From contig JAGNHN010000036.1 of NCBI GenBank assembly GCA_018001695.1, positions 1 to 36,723 of the forward strand: a DNA stretch of 36,723 nt. The letters run 5' to 3'. Of the stretch, positions 16,087 to 25,589 are shown one piece after another; positions within the stretch are counted from its first letter, which is position 1; the number at the start of each line of letters is the position of its first letter. This stretch comes from Lentimicrobiaceae bacterium (GTDB lineage Bacteria > Bacteroidota > Bacteroidia > Bacteroidales > JAGNHN01). Below the pieces are notes generated by a model. That model did not search any database, was not told the origin of the DNA, and saw nothing but the letters and a program-made list of their open reading frames with translations. A program made the translations under genes and the position numbers.

Positions 16087-18552
16087 ATGAAGATCTCATA
16101 CCGCTGGCTCCAGGATTACCTGTCACTGAATCTGGATCCCCAGGAAACAGCTAAGCTGTTGACAGATTGTGGATTAGAGGTGGAATCTCTTGAAATGGCT
16201 GACCTGTACCCAGGCGGTTTGTCCGGTGTCTTTGTTGGCGAAGTAATCACCTGTGAACGTCATCCTCAGGCGGATCGCCTCCACCTGACCACCGTCAATA
16301 TTGGCCATGCCGAACTGCCCATCGTTTGCGGGGCTCCAAATGTGGCCCGTGGACAGAAAGTACTGGTTGCCACGGTCGGCAGCGAGGTGTTGATGGGAGG
16401 TGAGAAGGTTACACTTAAGCCTGTAAAAATCAGGGGTTCACAATCCGAGGGCATGATTTGCGCCGAAGATGAACTGGGCCTCGGGACCTCGCATGCCGGC
16501 ATCATGGTACTGCCGGACGAAGCCATTCCCGGGACACCGGCTACCGAATACCTGCAAATAGCGCAGGATTGGATATTCGAGATTGGCCTGACCCCAAACA
16601 GGGCCGATGCGGCATCTCATTTTGGCGTCGCCCGTGACTTGGCTGCTGTTCTGGCAAACCGCGCCAGGATGGGCCTGGGAACGGTTGCAACCTTGAAATT
16701 CCCCTCTATAGAAGGTTTTACGCAGGACAATGATGTCCTCCCAATGGAGATCCAGGTAATCGATACAGATGCCTGCCCCAGGTATTGCGGAGTAACCATG
16801 ACAGGGATCAGGGTAGGAGAATCTCCGGCATGGCTGAAAAACCGTCTTAAGAGCATTGGGTTGAGACCAATCAACAACCTGGTCGATATCAGTAATTATG
16901 TTCTTCATGAGACCGGACAACCCCTGCATTTCTTCGACGCTGACAAAATCAAAGGGCATCAGGTGATCATCCGCAAGCCCGCGGAGGGCACTCCTTTTAC
17001 AACACTGGATGGGCAAGACCGTAGACTGTATGCAGAGGATCTCATGATATGTGATGCTAGTGCAGAAATGTGTATTGCCGGTGTGTTCGGAGGGATTCAC
17101 TCCGGTGTTACAGAAGAGACCAAAGCCATCTTCATTGAAAGTGCCTGCTTCGACCCGGTCCATATCCGAAAGAGTTCCAAAAGGCATGGCCTGAAAACAG
17201 ACGCTTCATTCCGTTTTGAAAGGGGAACAGACCCGGAGATGCCCCTGTATGCGATGAAACGGGCTGCCTTGCTCATCAAAGAGCTGGCAGGCGGACAGGT
17301 GTCTTCACCGGTTTACGATGTGTATCCCAGTCCCTTGCCTCCGTATGAAGTAGCGTTAAAGTATAAGACCGTCGACACATTGCTGGGCACCTCCCTGCCC
17401 GGGGATCATATTAAGGATATCCTTGGCTGGCTTGACATCAAGGTCAGGAAAGACCTGGGTGATGCTTTGGAACTCGAGGTGCCACGCTACCGGGTTGATG
17501 TGACCAGGGAAGCTGATGTCGTGGAAGAAATCCTGCGTATCTATGGATATAATAATGTGCCCCTGCCGGATTCCGTCCGCAGTGCTTTGGCCTTTATCCC
17601 ACATCCGGACAGGGAAAAGTACCGCAACCAGATCAGCGATGTCCTTAGTAGCCAGGGATTGCAGGAGATCATGTGTAATTCTCTTACCTTTTCAAGGTAT
17701 TATACCATTGTGCCGCACTGGGATATCAGCCAGGCAGTGCCTGTGCTGAATCCTATCAGCCAGGAACTGGATGTTATGCGACAGACCTTGTTGTTCGGTG
17801 GCCTGGAAGCCATCGTGTATAACCGCAACAGGCGACAGGCTGATCTGAAGCTCTTTGAGTTTGGCAATGTCTATGCATTACACAACAACCGTGAACATGG
17901 CAATGATGGCCTCGGCAGGTACCATGAGAATACAAACCTGGCCTTCTTTTTTACCGGGAAGCGCGAACCTGAATCCTGGAACCTGAAGCCGGCAGATGTC
18001 GACTTTTATGACCTCAAGGCCTCCGTTGTCAACACCTTCGCGAAGCTTGGACTTAAGGTTGTTGGCGCTTTGGCCACATTGCCTTCCTACCTTTCACAAG
18101 GGTTGTTGTGCACCATTAAAGACCAGGAGATTGGATGGATGGGCTTGCTGGATGAGCGACTGACACGGCATTTTGACATTCAGGCTCCGGTCTGGTATGC
18201 TGAGTTTGATTGGGACAAAGTGATGAATCTGATTCCGGAAAAGGAGATGGAGTTCACAGCTATACCGCGATTCCCGGCTGTCAGACGAGATCTTGCCCTG
18301 GTCGTGGACCAGCAAGTTCAATATGCAGCACTGGAAGAACTGGCGTATGCCACAGAACCGCAACTCCTCAAATCCGTCAACCTCTTCGATGTGTTCGAAG
18401 GTAAAAGCATAGGAGAAAATAAGAAGTCCTATGCCATTAGTTTTGTCTTGCAGGATGAAGAGAAGACATTGACAGATAAGGTCATAGATGCGGTCATGAA
18501 TAAACTTCTGAAGGCTTTTGAGTCCAGGTTAGGAGCCCTGCTCAGATCTTAG
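16087..18552 (+). CDS. pheT: phenylalanine--tRNA ligase beta subunit
   Basis: PheT with PheS charges tRNA-Phe. The 821 residues have the standard domain order: an EMAP-type tRNA-binding fold (about 40-150, with GEVITCERHPQADRLHLTTV), B3/B4 editing domain (about 215-400), B5 domain, the class II core-like domain (about 490-700), and the C-terminal FDX-ACB anticodon-binding domain (IPRFPAVRRDLALVVD onward). The typical Bacteroidota length is about 800-820. The pheS gene is not in this window, as is common for the phylum. It converges on the M1 peptidase gene. Confidence 0.96.
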   Translation: MKISYRWLQDYLSLNLDPQETAKLLTDCGLEVESLEMADLYPGGLSGVFVGEVITCERHPQADRLHLTTVNIGHAELPIVCGAPNVARGQKVLVATVGSEVLMGGEKVTLKPVKIRGSQSEGMICAEDELGLGTSHAGIMVLPDEAIPGTPATEYLQIAQDWIFEIGLTPNRADAASHFGVARDLAAVLANRARMGLGTVATLKFPSIEGFTQDNDVLPMEIQVIDTDACPRYCGVTMTGIRVGESPAWLKNRLKSIGLRPINNLVDISNYVLHETGQPLHFFDADKIKGHQVIIRKPAEGTPFTTLDGQDRRLYAEDLMICDASAEMCIAGVFGGIHSGVTEETKAIFIESACFDPVHIRKSSKRHGLKTDASFRFERGTDPEMPLYAMKRAALLIKELAGGQVSSPVYDVYPSPLPPYEVALKYKTVDTLLGTSLPGDHIKDILGWLDIKVRKDLGDALELEVPRYRVDVTREADVVEEILRIYGYNNVPLPDSVRSALAFIPHPDREKYRNQISDVLSSQGLQEIMCNSLTFSRYYTIVPHWDISQAVPVLNPISQELDVMRQTLLFGGLEAIVYNRNRRQADLKLFEFGNVYALHNNREHGNDGLGRYHENTNLAFFFTGKREPESWNLKPADVDFYDLKASVVNTFAKLGLKVVGALATLPSYLSQGLLCTIKDQEIGWMGLLDERLTRHFDIQAPVWYAEFDWDKVMNLIPEKEMEFTAIPRFPAVRRDLALVVDQQVQYAALEELAYATEPQLLKSVNLFDVFEGKSIGENKKSYAISFVLQDEEKTLTDKVIDAVMNKLLKAFESRLGALLRS

Positions 18553-18577
18553 AATTATCGACCTCCCTGATTACCCA

Positions 18578-18597
18578 GGCGCTTGCTCTTGCAAGCC
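18578..18597. terminator. possible hairpin between convergent pheT and M1 genes
   Basis: CTTGC (18582-18586) and GCAAG (18591-18595) form a five-base stem with a TCTT loop, extended imperfectly by GG/CC. There is no T-run on either side, so termination activity is doubtful. Confidence 0.25.
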
Positions 18598-18625
18598 AGT
18601 ATGCACATTTGCAATAGATTATATC

Positions 18626-20995
18626 CTAGATTCGAACAAGGGTCGTAGCATACAGCCTGGATCCTTGTCGATCATATAGCTCCACCATATAGCTCCCTGC
18701 TGCTTCCCGACCTGCCTGCCAGGTCCATTGGGATTGTGCTGGTTCCCAGGTATGACGGGCAACAACCTGTCCACTTTGTCCGGAAATCCTTAGGTACAGG
18801 ATATCCTGACCCAGTTCGGCCCGCTGAAAATGAAAACTGCCATCGGAAGGGTTGGGAAAGATGCGAAGCGGAGCCTTCTCCTGCTGCTCTCCTGTTTCCA
18901 GGTAGGCCTGGTCCCAGACACCTATAGTATATTCCCCCTGCTTCAGACTATCGGTGATCAACCATCCCTGGTATGTTAACCCATCCCTCATGAATGGAAT
19001 CGTTTGCCACATAAGGCCCGGCCCTGGGCGGTACATCAAAACAACAGAATCATAAGGACTTAAGATAACTTGTCCGTCAAGATTGCTGAACCGGGAAAAG
19101 AAGAATTTGCCTTTTGCTGTAAAGGAAGCAGGAAAAACCCCTTTGACGGTCCAATAGCGGTAATTGGATAACCTGAAGCCAGGCTTTGCTTCATACAAAG
19201 GATCGGGAGGCACCCATTGATGTCCCGCCTGCAGTATGGCAGAATCGCCGGCATGGATGACTTCAGCTTCAAACATCATTTCCGGAAATGACTGTTTCCC
19301 AGGCGAACGGATCATCCTTAATTCATCTGTTGTCGCATCGCAGAGCTTTTCCTCTGGATCAACAAACACAACGGAAGGGATAAATGGCACCTCTACAACA
19401 ACCTGATCCGATGGGCCGTTAAAAGTCACTACTGTTCTGAAAGTCTGCCAGTAAGCGTTCATAAAGAGAAGCTCAACCTTATTGTTCAATGCCGTCTGTG
19501 CCGGCCCTTTCGCGGCTTGCCTGAGATTCACCTCTACCGAAAACACAGGTGGCATGGAAAGGGGAAGTACACGAAATGAATCGACACGGTAATGCAAATA
19601 ACCGGGACTGTCAACCCAGGCATCAAAAAACGATTGCAGGTTGATACCGCTATGGGCAGTCAGGGTATTCATGAGGTCCTGAGTGGTGGCATGCCGATGG
19701 GCAAAGCTGTCCAGATAGGCCCTGACCGCCGGAAAGAAAAGGGAATCCCCCATATATCCCCTGAGGGAGTGTACGACACATGCGCCTTTGGTGTAGACGG
19801 TTGTACTGTATGTCATGTCCAGCGGCATATTGGTAAGGGGGTAATAGCCGTTCTCCTGTACATGAAGATTCTGCAGTATATTCCGTAATTTGTTTCTGAC
19901 GTAAGATTTCCGGTCTGCCACCCCATACAATCCTTCCCTGTATATAAACTCGCAAAAGGAGGCCCAGCCCTCATTGAGCCACATGTCTCCGGCATTGTCA
20001 CAGGTAACAAGGTTTCCAAACCACATATGAGACAGCTCATGAGCGATCAGGTACTCAGCGCTGAGATTACCATTGATCTGAGCACGCGGATAGGTGATAT
20101 TGGTCACATGCTCCATGGCACCTTTCGGTGCCGCAACAAAACCAACACGGCTCCATGGGTAGGGACCGAAATGCTGTTCGAAAATGTTGATGATCTGGTT
20201 GAGATGGATAAACGACTGCACCGCTTTGAGTGAATCCGCCGGACGAACATAGATGGCTGTTGGCAAGGGTCCGTTCATGGCCTGAACGGTATCATGGATG
20301 CCGATATAGGACGCTACCGCCACAGACGCAAGGTATGTTGGGATGGATTGACTGAGCGACCAGGAATAGGTCTTGTTACCATTGGAATGAGAGGTGATAT
20401 TCTCAAGCTCTCCGCCGCAAACAGCAACATAACCTGGTGGTACGGTGATGTGGCAGTCGTAAGTGGCGCGGTCCCGGAAGTCATCCACACAAGGAAACCA
20501 TACCTTACCATAATTATGCGGGATATCAGCAATGGCAATGCCAAGGTTATAGACATATTCCGTTCCCTGAAAATGAAAGCCTCCCCAGTTATAGGCTTCA
20601 ACATGCGGCTTTCCCTGGTAGTAAACACGCACCTCCACCGTATCTGCAGGTGTAAGTGGCACGGGCAGATCGAACCTGATAAGTGTATCATTATGGCTGA
20701 ACGATGCAATCTTCGCCGAATCAACAAAAATAGAATCTACCTGCAATGACAGCAGCTCCAGGCATACGCCCGTAATAGCCGGCTGACGACTTGTCATGTT
20801 CAGGGAGGTGTAGGCGGAGATCTCCTTGGATGCAAAACGGATATCTGTCAGGTGTATGCTGTAATGCGTGATATCGATGGAATCGCTGATCATCCCCTGG
20901 CTGTATAAACCTGGACATAGATAAAATAAAAAGAAAATCAAAAACAGTCGCTGTAGTTTCCTGACAATTAGCGTGTTTAAGTGGCTGGTCATCAT
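18626..20995 (-). CDS. secreted M1-family metallopeptidase with T9SS sorting domain
   Basis: The product is about 789 residues from the chosen ATG, which places a signal peptide (core RLFLIFFLFYLCPG, cut near LYSQG) at the N-terminus. The M1 zinc motif HELSH followed by 18 residues and Glu (in LNEGWASF) is complete, and the substrate-binding motif reads GAMEH rather than GAMEN. After the peptidase and a beta-rich region, the last roughly 80 residues begin IFPNPSDGSFHF and end YDRQGSRLYATTLVRI, a type A T9SS C-terminal domain. It should be exported and attached or released by the type IX machine encoded nearby. Longer in-frame starts to 21094 exist, with an ATG at 21052. Confidence 0.9.
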   Translation of the reverse strand: MMTSHLNTLIVRKLQRLFLIFFLFYLCPGLYSQGMISDSIDITHYSIHLTDIRFASKEISAYTSLNMTSRQPAITGVCLELLSLQVDSIFVDSAKIASFSHNDTLIRFDLPVPLTPADTVEVRVYYQGKPHVEAYNWGGFHFQGTEYVYNLGIAIADIPHNYGKVWFPCVDDFRDRATYDCHITVPPGYVAVCGGELENITSHSNGNKTYSWSLSQSIPTYLASVAVASYIGIHDTVQAMNGPLPTAIYVRPADSLKAVQSFIHLNQIINIFEQHFGPYPWSRVGFVAAPKGAMEHVTNITYPRAQINGNLSAEYLIAHELSHMWFGNLVTCDNAGDMWLNEGWASFCEFIYREGLYGVADRKSYVRNKLRNILQNLHVQENGYYPLTNMPLDMTYSTTVYTKGACVVHSLRGYMGDSLFFPAVRAYLDSFAHRHATTQDLMNTLTAHSGINLQSFFDAWVDSPGYLHYRVDSFRVLPLSMPPVFSVEVNLRQAAKGPAQTALNNKVELLFMNAYWQTFRTVVTFNGPSDQVVVEVPFIPSVVFVDPEEKLCDATTDELRMIRSPGKQSFPEMMFEAEVIHAGDSAILQAGHQWVPPDPLYEAKPGFRLSNYRYWTVKGVFPASFTAKGKFFFSRFSNLDGQVILSPYDSVVLMYRPGPGLMWQTIPFMRDGLTYQGWLITDSLKQGEYTIGVWDQAYLETGEQQEKAPLRIFPNPSDGSFHFQRAELGQDILYLRISGQSGQVVARHTWEPAQSQWTWQAGREAAGSYMVELYDRQGSRLYATTLVRI

Positions 20996-21075
20996 TGGGA
21001 ATGCAGCGATGCCTGTTGATTTTGATCTCATCATGACGAAAGTAATACGCATTGTTATACGATTCTTACAAAGGC

Positions 21076-21083
21076 TAAAGATA
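21076..21083 (-). promoter_or_regulatory. possible -7 element for the M1 peptidase gene
   Basis: On the minus strand the site reads TATCTTTA, the same -7 variant as at recG. No TTG is seen at the right distance. The leader to the preferred ATG would be about 75 bases. Confidence 0.25.
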
Positions 21084-21164
21084 CGACAGCCCATGGATTA
21101 GACCCTTGATGATTTTGTTGAAATACTAATACCTCAATGCCAATGCAGATGCATATAAATGTCA

Positions 21165-21172
21165 TAGATTTG
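21165..21172 (+). promoter_or_regulatory. possible -7 element for the tolC-like gene
   Basis: TAGATTTG fits TAnnTTTG exactly, about 118 bases before the first credible ATG. No TTG -33 is visible. The rest of the roughly 295-base divergent gap holds no gene that I can support. Confidence 0.3.
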
Positions 21173-21290
21173 TAACCTTTCATGACAATAAGTGTCTTAT
21201 AGTTGTGTTTGTGTTTCCAACGGAAGTGACTTGCCCGTTCCATATCGGATTGGCACGTTTTTCGTATATCCTGTTCATACCCCGATTCGG

Positions 21291-22754
21291 ATGAAAGCAC
21301 CCAGATTAATCATACCACGGAAAATGCGTCTTCTTTTCTCATTCCTCCTGATGATAGGCGGGCTGGGAGTCATTCAGACAACCCAGTCTCAGAAAATCTG
21401 GAGCTTAGAAGATTGCATTAACTATGCGATGGAAAATAATATCCAGGTCCGACAGCAGGAACTTGGGATTCAACTGGCGGAACAAAACCTGCTTGAAGCC
21501 AAAGCAGCCATGGTTCCCGGCCTGAATGCCAATGCCTCCCATGGGTATAACTGGGGAAGGACTGTCGACCGTTTCACCAATCAGTTTGCCACTGAAAGGG
21601 TGCAGTTCAATAATTTCTATCTCAGCAGCAGCGTATATGTTTTCAATGGATTCAGGTTGCTGAATACCATACGCAAAGACAAGCTGGAGCTTCAGGCCAG
21701 TCAGTTTGACATGGAGAAGATGCGCAATGATATCTCGCTGACCATTGCCATGGCTTATCTGAATATTTTATTCAGCCAGGAGCAGTTAAACAGCCTGGTA
21801 GGCCAGGCCGAAGTTACCCGCCAGCAGGTCGAACGTACCCGCAAGCTCGTAGATGCTGGCACCCTACCCAAGGGAGCCCTACTTTCGCTTGAAGCACAGC
21901 ATGCGCAGGACGAGAAGAATGTTGTGAGTGCGGAAAACCTTCTCGATTACAACATGCTGACCCTCGTTCACCTGCTTGATTTGCCCGGTACGGCAGGATT
22001 CGCCATCAGCAAACCATCCATCAGCCTGCCCGATAACACCACGTTATTGGCCACACCGGATTATATCTTTGCATATGCTGTTGAAAATCAACCATCTGTC
22101 AAGAGTGCAGATGTACGGGTTGAAAGTGCCGCACGTGACCTATCCATAGCCCGCAGCCTGATGATGCCCAGTGTCGCCGTCCAGGGCTCATGGGGAACCG
22201 GCTATTCGGGAGCAAGTCAAACCGTTAAGGATGCAAGGATCACAGGAGTAGATACCATCGGCCTCACGCTTGAGCCCACACCCGTCTTTGTAGGAGCACC
22301 ATCTATCAGTTATACCCTGGAGAAGATAGCCTTCCGGGATCAGATCGACCAAAACAACAATACTTCTCTGGGGTTTTATATGTCTATTCCGCTCTTCAAT
22401 GGCCTGCAGGCCAGGACCAGTGTGAGCAAGGCAAAGATAGGCATGGAAAATGCGAGATATAATTATCAACTTGCACGTAATCAATTATATAAGGACATAC
22501 AGCAATCCTATGCAGATGCTCTGGCTGCACTCAAACGTTACCGGGCAGCAGACAAATCCCGACAAGCCCTGCAGGAGAGTTTTGCCTATACCGAACAGCG
22601 TTTTGAGGTGGGAATGGCCAACTCCGTTGAATACAATGATGCGAAGAACAAATTAGCGCAGGCAGAATCAGAAGTGCTGCAGTCCAAGTACGAATACCTG
22701 TTCAGGAAGACAATCCTCGATTTCTATCTTGGGAATCCCATCACACTTCATTGA
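21291..22754 (+). CDS. tolC: TolC-family outer-membrane efflux/export protein
   Basis: The product has about 487 residues with a signal peptide (cut near TTQSQ). The mature start KIWSLEDCINYAMENNIQV is the usual TolC-family opening in Bacteroidota. Two long helical repeats follow (about 60-250 and 290-480), each with the Ala/Gln/Glu-rich coiled-coil pattern that builds the periplasmic tunnel. It provides the outer-membrane channel for an exporter. ATGs at 21291 and 21324 are both possible and leave the mature protein unchanged; an upstream extension to 21192 lacks signal-peptide character. A membrane-fusion gene follows after 60 bases, with no ABC or RND gene after that. Confidence 0.88.
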   Translation: MKAPRLIIPRKMRLLFSFLLMIGGLGVIQTTQSQKIWSLEDCINYAMENNIQVRQQELGIQLAEQNLLEAKAAMVPGLNANASHGYNWGRTVDRFTNQFATERVQFNNFYLSSSVYVFNGFRLLNTIRKDKLELQASQFDMEKMRNDISLTIAMAYLNILFSQEQLNSLVGQAEVTRQQVERTRKLVDAGTLPKGALLSLEAQHAQDEKNVVSAENLLDYNMLTLVHLLDLPGTAGFAISKPSISLPDNTTLLATPDYIFAYAVENQPSVKSADVRVESAARDLSIARSLMMPSVAVQGSWGTGYSGASQTVKDARITGVDTIGLTLEPTPVFVGAPSISYTLEKIAFRDQIDQNNNTSLGFYMSIPLFNGLQARTSVSKAKIGMENARYNYQLARNQLYKDIQQSYADALAALKRYRAADKSRQALQESFAYTEQRFEVGMANSVEYNDAKNKLAQAESEVLQSKYEYLFRKTILDFYLGNPITLH

Positions 22755-22814
22755 TATCTCTTTAATAAACTCACGCTAAAAGACAATTAGCTCATCGCGC
22801 AATACCACAATGAT

Positions 22815-24176
22815 ATGAGAAAATTTAAAAAGTACTATCCCTGGTTAATTGGATTGATAGCCCTGGTCATCATCCTGCTGGCTATTGGGAAAAAACAGGG
22901 CTGGTTTGGTACGAAAGAGGGAACCAAGGTCAGCACAGAACTGGTGACCTTGCGCAATATCACGGAGACAGTATCGGCCAATGGGAAGATAGAACCGGAG
23001 GTGGAGGTCAAGGTTAGTCCGGATATCAGCGGTGAGGTGGTGGAACTTTATGTTAAAGAGGGCAACGAGGTAAAGCAGGGTGATTTACTGGCCAGGATCA
23101 ATCCGGAAATCTATAAGTCCAATTACGACAGGGCTGTGGCCGCCATGAATACACAAAAAGCAAATGAGGCGAGCGCTTCAGCCATGGTGTCACAGGCCAG
23201 ATCCCGGTTTGCGAATGCCAGATTGTCATTTCAGCGAAATGAGACACTGTATAAACAAGGCGCCATTTCTGCATCAGAGTTTGATGCAGCCAAGGCAAGT
23301 TACGAGATCGCTGAAGCGGAGACAAATGCTGCCGAACAAAACCATAAGGCGGCGCAATACGGCGTCAGAAGTGCGGAAGCATCAGTGAAGGAAGCCAATG
23401 AGAACCTGTATAAAACCTCCATCTATGCACCCACGGATGGCACCGTGTCGCGCCTGAATGTAGAAAAAGGGGAAAGGGTTGTAGGGGCTTCACAGTTCTC
23501 TTCGGGTACCGAAATCATGCGTATTGCCAACCTGACCACGATGAGCGTAAAAGTAAGTGTAAATGAGAATGATATCGTCAGGGTAAAGGTTGGTGATACT
23601 GCACTTGTCGAAGTAGATGCTTATCTCGACAAGAAATTCAAAGGTATTGTCACCGAGATTGCTACTTCAGCCAATGTCACTGGCGTAAGTGCTGACCAGG
23701 TCACCAATTTTGATGTCAAGATCCGCATCCTTCAGGAATCTTATGCAGATATGATACCGGAAGACCAGCCCAATTATTCACCCTTTCGACCCGGGATGTC
23801 AGCTACCGTTGACATTCAGACCAAATCCGTGTCGGATGTCCTGACAGTGCCGATCCAGGCAGTCACTACCCGGGCTGATAGCACCGATAAACCAATGGCG
23901 GAGAAAAAGGAAGGGGAAGAGGAAGGAGAGGAAGACGTTTCAGCGGTTAAAGAATCGCAGGAGGTACAGGAAGTGGTGTTCGTATATGACAATGGTAAGG
24001 CGAAGATGGTGAAGGTCAAGACGGGAATCCAGGATAATATGTACATAGAAGTGATCAGTGGCCTGGATAAGGAACAGGAGGTGATCACAGCACCCTATCG
24101 GGCAGTCAGCCGTAAGTTGAAAGATGGTGATGTTGTTATTAAAGTCCCTCGTGAGGAGCTGTTCGGAAAACAATAG
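22815..24176 (+). CDS. HlyD/MacA-type periplasmic adaptor (membrane fusion protein)
   Basis: The 453-residue protein has an N-terminal membrane anchor (about 8-27), a split lipoyl domain (IEPEVEVKVSPDISGEVVELYV, then IYAPTDGTVSRLNVEKGERV), a coiled-coil hairpin between them (about 95-200) and a beta-barrel domain. A very acidic linker near 355-375 (EKKEGEEEGEED) interrupts the C-terminal part, which is unusual but seen in Bacteroidota adaptors. It should link an inner-membrane pump to the preceding TolC-like channel. The usual MacB-like permease and ATPase genes are missing; tsaB follows within three bases, so the pump must lie elsewhere. Confidence 0.88.
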   Translation: MRKFKKYYPWLIGLIALVIILLAIGKKQGWFGTKEGTKVSTELVTLRNITETVSANGKIEPEVEVKVSPDISGEVVELYVKEGNEVKQGDLLARINPEIYKSNYDRAVAAMNTQKANEASASAMVSQARSRFANARLSFQRNETLYKQGAISASEFDAAKASYEIAEAETNAAEQNHKAAQYGVRSAEASVKEANENLYKTSIYAPTDGTVSRLNVEKGERVVGASQFSSGTEIMRIANLTTMSVKVSVNENDIVRVKVGDTALVEVDAYLDKKFKGIVTEIATSANVTGVSADQVTNFDVKIRILQESYADMIPEDQPNYSPFRPGMSATVDIQTKSVSDVLTVPIQAVTTRADSTDKPMAEKKEGEEEGEEDVSAVKESQEVQEVVFVYDNGKAKMVKVKTGIQDNMYIEVISGLDKEQEVITAPYRAVSRKLKDGDVVIKVPREELFGKQ

Positions 24177-24179
24177 GGG

Positions 24180-24872
24180 ATGAACTGGATACTTTCTATA
24201 GAAACGGCAACCCCAGTTTGTTCGGTTTGCCTGAGTCAGGGAACTGTGGTGGTGGCCTCCCGTGAGACGTCGACTCCTCAATCGCATGCTGCGATACTGG
24301 CCCCCTTTGTGCAGGAGGTGTTGCAGGAAGCCGGGATCCAGGCTGCTGAGCTGGATGCCGTCGTCATAAGCAAAGGTCCTGGCTCTTATACAGGCCTTCG
24401 TATCGGCGTGAGTACGGCCAAAGGGATCTGTTATGCACTGGACAAACCACTTGTCTCGGTTTCAACACCACGTGCCATGGCTTATGGGGCTATTCAGGCG
24501 CATCCGGGATATTACCGGTACTGTCCCATGATTGATGCCCGCAGGATGGAGGTCTACCTTGCTTTCTATGACAACGAACTGCACATTGATGGGGGTATCG
24601 AAGCGAAGATAATTGAAACCGGAACCCTGGATGCTGTCCTGGATAAGGGTAAGGTGCTGTTCTTTGGTGATGGGGCTGCCAAGTGCAAGGATATTCTCTC
24701 AAAACACCCCAATGCCTTCTTTGATACAGATTTTACCCCATCCGCCGTTCACCTCGCCCGGATTGGTTACGAGCGCTTTTTGTCAGGTATCCGGGAAGAC
24801 GTGGCGTATTTTGAACCCTTTTACCTTAAAGATTTTATTGCAGGCCCACCTAAGGTGAAAGGCTTGTTTTAA
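24180..24872 (+). CDS. tsaB: tRNA t6A synthesis protein TsaB
   Basis: TsaB is the non-catalytic ASKHA-fold partner of TsaD in threonylcarbamoyl-adenosine (t6A37) formation. The 230 residues match the family. It opens ILSIETATPVCSVCLSQG, and SKGPGSYTGLRIGVSTAKGICYAL is the TsaB signature; PMIDARRMEVYLAFY is also conserved. The start lies three bases after the adaptor stop (TAGGGGATG), so it is probably transcribed with the exporter genes. I see no functional link between the two. Confidence 0.93.
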   Translation: MNWILSIETATPVCSVCLSQGTVVVASRETSTPQSHAAILAPFVQEVLQEAGIQAAELDAVVISKGPGSYTGLRIGVSTAKGICYALDKPLVSVSTPRAMAYGAIQAHPGYYRYCPMIDARRMEVYLAFYDNELHIDGGIEAKIIETGTLDAVLDKGKVLFFGDGAAKCKDILSKHPNAFFDTDFTPSAVHLARIGYERFLSGIREDVAYFEPFYLKDFIAGPPKVKGLF

Positions 24873-24884
24873 TCATATACTACC

Positions 24885-25049
24885 ATGGAAAACAGTAAAT
24901 CCTTCCCGTGTGAAGAATGCAAAATGCGTTTGAAGGCAGAGCAGAACCCAAAGTCGTTCTGGTCCAGAGTGTGGCGTTGGCATACGACCTGGTGCCCCGG
25001 CTGGAAAAAATATCAGGCCTACCTGAAAGAGGCGGGCGCCGGACAATAG
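24885..25049 (+). CDS. 54-residue CxxC/HxxxC small protein
   Basis: The small reading frame after tsaB encodes 54 residues. C9 and C12 (FPCEECKMR) plus H33 and C37 (WHTTWCPGW) make a plausible zinc site, and the Trp/Arg-rich block between (SFWSRVWRWHTTWCPGWKKY) is striking. The gap to tsaB is 12 bases and the strand is the same, so co-transcription is likely. Codon use resembles the neighbours, and the protein has a normal low-complexity-free composition, which argues for a real gene. I have an impression that similar short proteins occur in Bacteroidota, but I recognise no named family. It might bind nucleic acid or a protein partner. No function is assigned. Confidence 0.7.
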   Translation: MENSKSFPCEECKMRLKAEQNPKSFWSRVWRWHTTWCPGWKKYQAYLKEAGAGQ

Positions 25050-25159
25050 CCGTTTGACGATCAGTATATCAGTAAATAAATGACGAAGAATGGGCATCAA
25101 AAGAGGATGATGCCCGCCCTTCTCAATGCGCTATACCCTGGCTGGCCGGAATGCTCCTA

Positions 25160-25540
25160 TTAATGATGCTTATGGCCACTATGATCATGGTCATGATCAT
25201 GCCCGCCTTTCTTGCAGCAGGCTGGTAGTTTTTCATATGCAACCGGATCTGCAGCCACCTCATCAGCGTCATAACCAATCCTGGAAAGGGCTAAGCGTAA
25301 GGCCTCCGGATTGGTTTTAGATGTGGCATACCGCACCGTAACTTTCTTTGTTTCGAGGTCGAGATTAGCATATTTCACACCCTTGGTGAAGGCCAGCTCG
25401 TGCTCAATCCTGTCCTTGCACATGCCACACTGGGCACTGGTTTGAATGATGATCTCTGCTTGTTTTGGCGCTTTCTGAGCATGTAAGGGCATTCCAAACA
25501 AACCAGTCATAACCATTAATAAGATGAAAGAAGTCCTCAT
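25160..25540 (-). CDS. periplasmic HMA-domain metal-binding protein with His tail
   Basis: The 126-residue product has a signal peptide (cut near LHAQ) and one heavy-metal-associated domain (about 28-95) with the metal site CGMC (C38, C41). The C-terminus carries CC followed by a His/Asp-rich run (HDHDHDHSGHKHH) that would bind Cu, Zn or Ni ions. It is probably a periplasmic metal chaperone or buffer. It is the last gene of the minus-strand operon with the TonB-dependent receptor and the Cys-rich protein; the gap to the receptor is about 50 bases. Confidence 0.88.
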   Translation of the reverse strand: MRTSFILLMVMTGLFGMPLHAQKAPKQAEIIIQTSAQCGMCKDRIEHELAFTKGVKYANLDLETKKVTVRYATSKTNPEALRLALSRIGYDADEVAADPVAYEKLPACCKKGGHDHDHDHSGHKHH

Positions 25541-25589
25541 GTCACTGTATTTTTAAATGTTGTATCTGCTGTCATTTGATGTGGTGCGA

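Noticed and set aside
16438-17187. 249-residue minus-strand frame inside pheT
   Set aside because: It is covered by the B3/B4 region of PheT and has no family features.
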